Origin: Pelagomonas calceolata | Lineage: Eukaryota > Sar > Pelagophyceae > Pelagomonadales > Pelagomonadaceae | DNA length: 64,000 nt | Reading direction: 5' to 3' | NCBI GenBank assembly: GCA_918797485.1 | Contig: CAKKNE010000006.1 | Location: 2,356,001-2,420,000, forward strand | Shown: piece by piece, positions 62,516-64,000 of the stretch | How the letters are laid out: each line of letters begins with the position of its first letter | Position numbering within the stretch: the first letter of the stretch is position 1 | The notes under the pieces: model-generated | What the model saw: the letters and a program-made list of their open reading frames with translations, nothing else | The model's database searches: none | Told to the model about the DNA's origin: nothing | Position numbers and translations under genes: made by a program

Positions 62516-63277
62516 ATGGCTGCCACAAAAGCGCTGCGCGTCGTCTCCTACAACGTGCAGCGCTGGGGCCGGCTCGACACTATTATAGATACGCTGGCGC
62601 GGCTCCGGCCGGACGTGTTGTGTCTCCAGGAGTGCTGCCAGAAGCGCGGCGCGGGGGCTTTGCAGAAGGTCGCGGACGCCTGCGGGCTCAAGCAGGTTCA
62701 TTTTTTTGGCCACACGATGGACGAATCCTACGGGAACGCGATCCTCACGCGGGCGCCGAGCTCGCTGGTCATGGAGATCTTCCTCGCGGGCGGTTCTATT
62801 ATTGGGGACCACCACATCCAGCGCGGCGCTTTATTCGTAGAAATGGGCGCGATCCGAGTGTGTTGCACGCACTTGGACCACATCTCGGAGAACGAGCGCG
62901 CGATCCAGGCCGGCGGGCTGGTCCGGCAGCTCCACGACCTGCGAGGCGATTCGAAAGCGATGCTGGTCGTGGGCGACCTCAACGCACTGAACGACGAGGC
63001 GAAGTGGGATAGGTTAGATCAGATCCACGAGGAGAACGGCTGGGCGCCGCCCGAGGACTCGTCGGTGCCCGGCGGCGCGCTGCACACGTTTTTGGAGAAC
63101 GGCTGGGTCGACGTGAGTCGGGGCGCCGGGCTGAGCTCGCCGGCGAAAGACCCCGTCCGGCGCGTCGACTACGTCCTGGCGCACGGGCCTGTCGTTGTCA
63201 AGCGGGCGCGGACGGACGCGTCGGCGGACGGGTCGGACCACCTGCCGGTCGTTGTCGAGGTCGAGGTGCCGGCTTAA
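62516..63277 (+). CDS. Endonuclease/exonuclease/phosphatase (EEP) family protein
   Basis: The ATG at 62516 (MAATKALRVVSYNVQRWG) gives 253 residues; the frame also opens 27 bp earlier inside an introner core. All EEP motifs are present: SYNVQRW, CLQECC with the metal-binding Glu, SYGNAILTR, CTHLDH, VGDLNALND, RRVDYVLAHG and GSDHLPVVVEVE with the catalytic Asp-His. The family hydrolyses phosphodiester or phosphomonoester bonds in nucleic acids, nucleotides or phospholipids. This member is short and single-domain; the substrate is unknown. Confidence 0.88.
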   Translation: MAATKALRVVSYNVQRWGRLDTIIDTLARLRPDVLCLQECCQKRGAGALQKVADACGLKQVHFFGHTMDESYGNAILTRAPSSLVMEIFLAGGSIIGDHHIQRGALFVEMGAIRVCCTHLDHISENERAIQAGGLVRQLHDLRGDSKAMLVVGDLNALNDEAKWDRLDQIHEENGWAPPEDSSVPGGALHTFLENGWVDVSRGAGLSSPAKDPVRRVDYVLAHGPVVVKRARTDASADGSDHLPVVVEVEVPA

Positions 63278-64000
63278 TTTAGTTTTACTTGTGCTAGCTT
63301 CCCGCGCGCCGCCCCGAGCGAACGCGCGTCCGGGCCACCGTAGACAGGGGTATCTTGCGTCGTTCTCTCGCTCTTTCGCTTTGTGGTCGCCTCGTGCGGT
63401 GTGGGCTGGGGGAAGGACCGCGTGCGCGGCGCCGCCGCGGCGACGCGTCCGCGGAACGAATGTGTGGTTCGGGTGCGAATCCTCTCGTGGTCTGGCGTGC
63501 GTGTTCGTACGTTCCAGCTGCGGTTGTGGGCGGCTATGGGCGTCCTCCGCCGTCGAAACAATGGCGGCGCGGTGCTGGGCAGCTTGTTTTTGGCTAAGAT
63601 ATTGCCGTGCGCTTCGTATCAACGACCGTGGGCAGCCCGTAGCGGCAGCCGTTTGCGCTTGGCAGGTCCAACAAGGCATCAGGGCAGCATTTGGGCGCCC
63701 GTCATAATACGATTTCCTCGGCGGCGGCGGCCAATGAGATGCTGCTGGTAAATGTCTACCTTGAGTTTCGGGGGACCAGACTAGTATGTCAAACGCTAGT
63801 TGGGGGGCCCCGGCGCTGCTTCCAGGGCTCCCGCGCGAGGACTGGGTGGTCCTGTCGACGGCTAAGGAGGGCTCCTCTTGACCTCGCCCGGAGTAATGCT
63901 GACGGCAGGCCGGCTCGTATGATAATACGCGAGGTTGCTGCTTCTAGGATCGCAGAACAAATTCAGGCGCGCGTCCGCCTGCCCACTTGTTTGCCCCAGA
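63278..64000. other. Terminal intergenic region
   Basis: About 720 bp after the EEP gene. It contains one reverse-orientation CTAG element but no supportable gene; the next gene probably begins beyond the window. Confidence 0.4.
63780..63801 (-). promoter_or_regulatory. CTAG-flanked element, copy 15
   Basis: ACTAGTATGTCAAACGCTAGTT is the reverse complement of a variant close to copy 1. Its downstream gene is outside the window. Confidence 0.4.

Overview
This 64-kb window is nuclear DNA from a photosynthetic, chlorophyll-c-type alga, most likely a pelagophyte-like stramenopile of the Aureococcus/Pelagomonas kind. The case rests on a fucoxanthin-chlorophyll a/c-type light-harvesting protein, compact GC-rich gene-dense DNA, families of ankyrin, WWE and MYND proteins, a LOV photoreceptor-like protein, and many short introns with transposon-like ends. 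The genus is an inference; I could not run a search. CFAP57 implies a flagellated stage and MND1 implies meiosis. No operons, CRISPR arrays, rRNA or convincing tRNA genes were seen.

Layout. 1-13 kb: a partial multipass membrane protein, an AAAP/SLC38 amino-acid transporter, a SAM-domain membrane protein with a Cys-rich C-terminus (six exons), a membrane-anchored GT8 glycosyltransferase (three exons), a MATE transporter, PHF5A, a GST and an SDR. 13-29 kb: an ankyrin protein (four exons), MND1, a WWE-LRR-ion channel fusion, another ankyrin protein, cytochrome b5 reductase, a P450-like protein, a GRDP/DUF1399-WWE protein and the SNF1/AMPK alpha kinase. 29-43 kb: an unknown protein, a RAD51D-like recombinase, TAF2, a secreted Cys-rich protein, a 5'-truncated Dispatched/Patched-like protein, a type I membrane protein, an F-box-like protein and a nucleoside phosphorylase. 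44-64 kb: three MYND-RINGv-TPR proteins (one frameshifted), CFAP57, a light-harvesting protein, TOM22, a LOV protein, a coiled-coil protein, a VOC/glyoxalase protein, an SLC26 transporter and an EEP phosphatase/nuclease.

The system that stands out is a family of about twenty introner elements: DNA-transposon-like units that are themselves introns. They carry inverted ends CTGTGTGGAAATC / GATTTCCACACAG (or a GTGCGC/GTGCGG variant), often contain a GCGTCGATGGCGT core, and are flanked by 8-bp target-site duplications. The CAG at the element's end supplies the 3' splice site. The first copy of the duplication, nearly always starting GT, supplies the 5' splice site, so splicing restores the pre-insertion exon. 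Copies lie in both orientations. One uses a GC-AG boundary and two are composite.

A second unexplained pattern is a roughly 25-bp CTAG-flanked element (CTAGCG..TTGTAAGACACTAGCAA). About fifteen copies occur, nearly all within 50-350 bp upstream of start codons, so it is a candidate promoter element. All gene models are read from sequence and splice-phase logic alone. Two apparent single-base frameshifts in G/C runs may be sequence errors.
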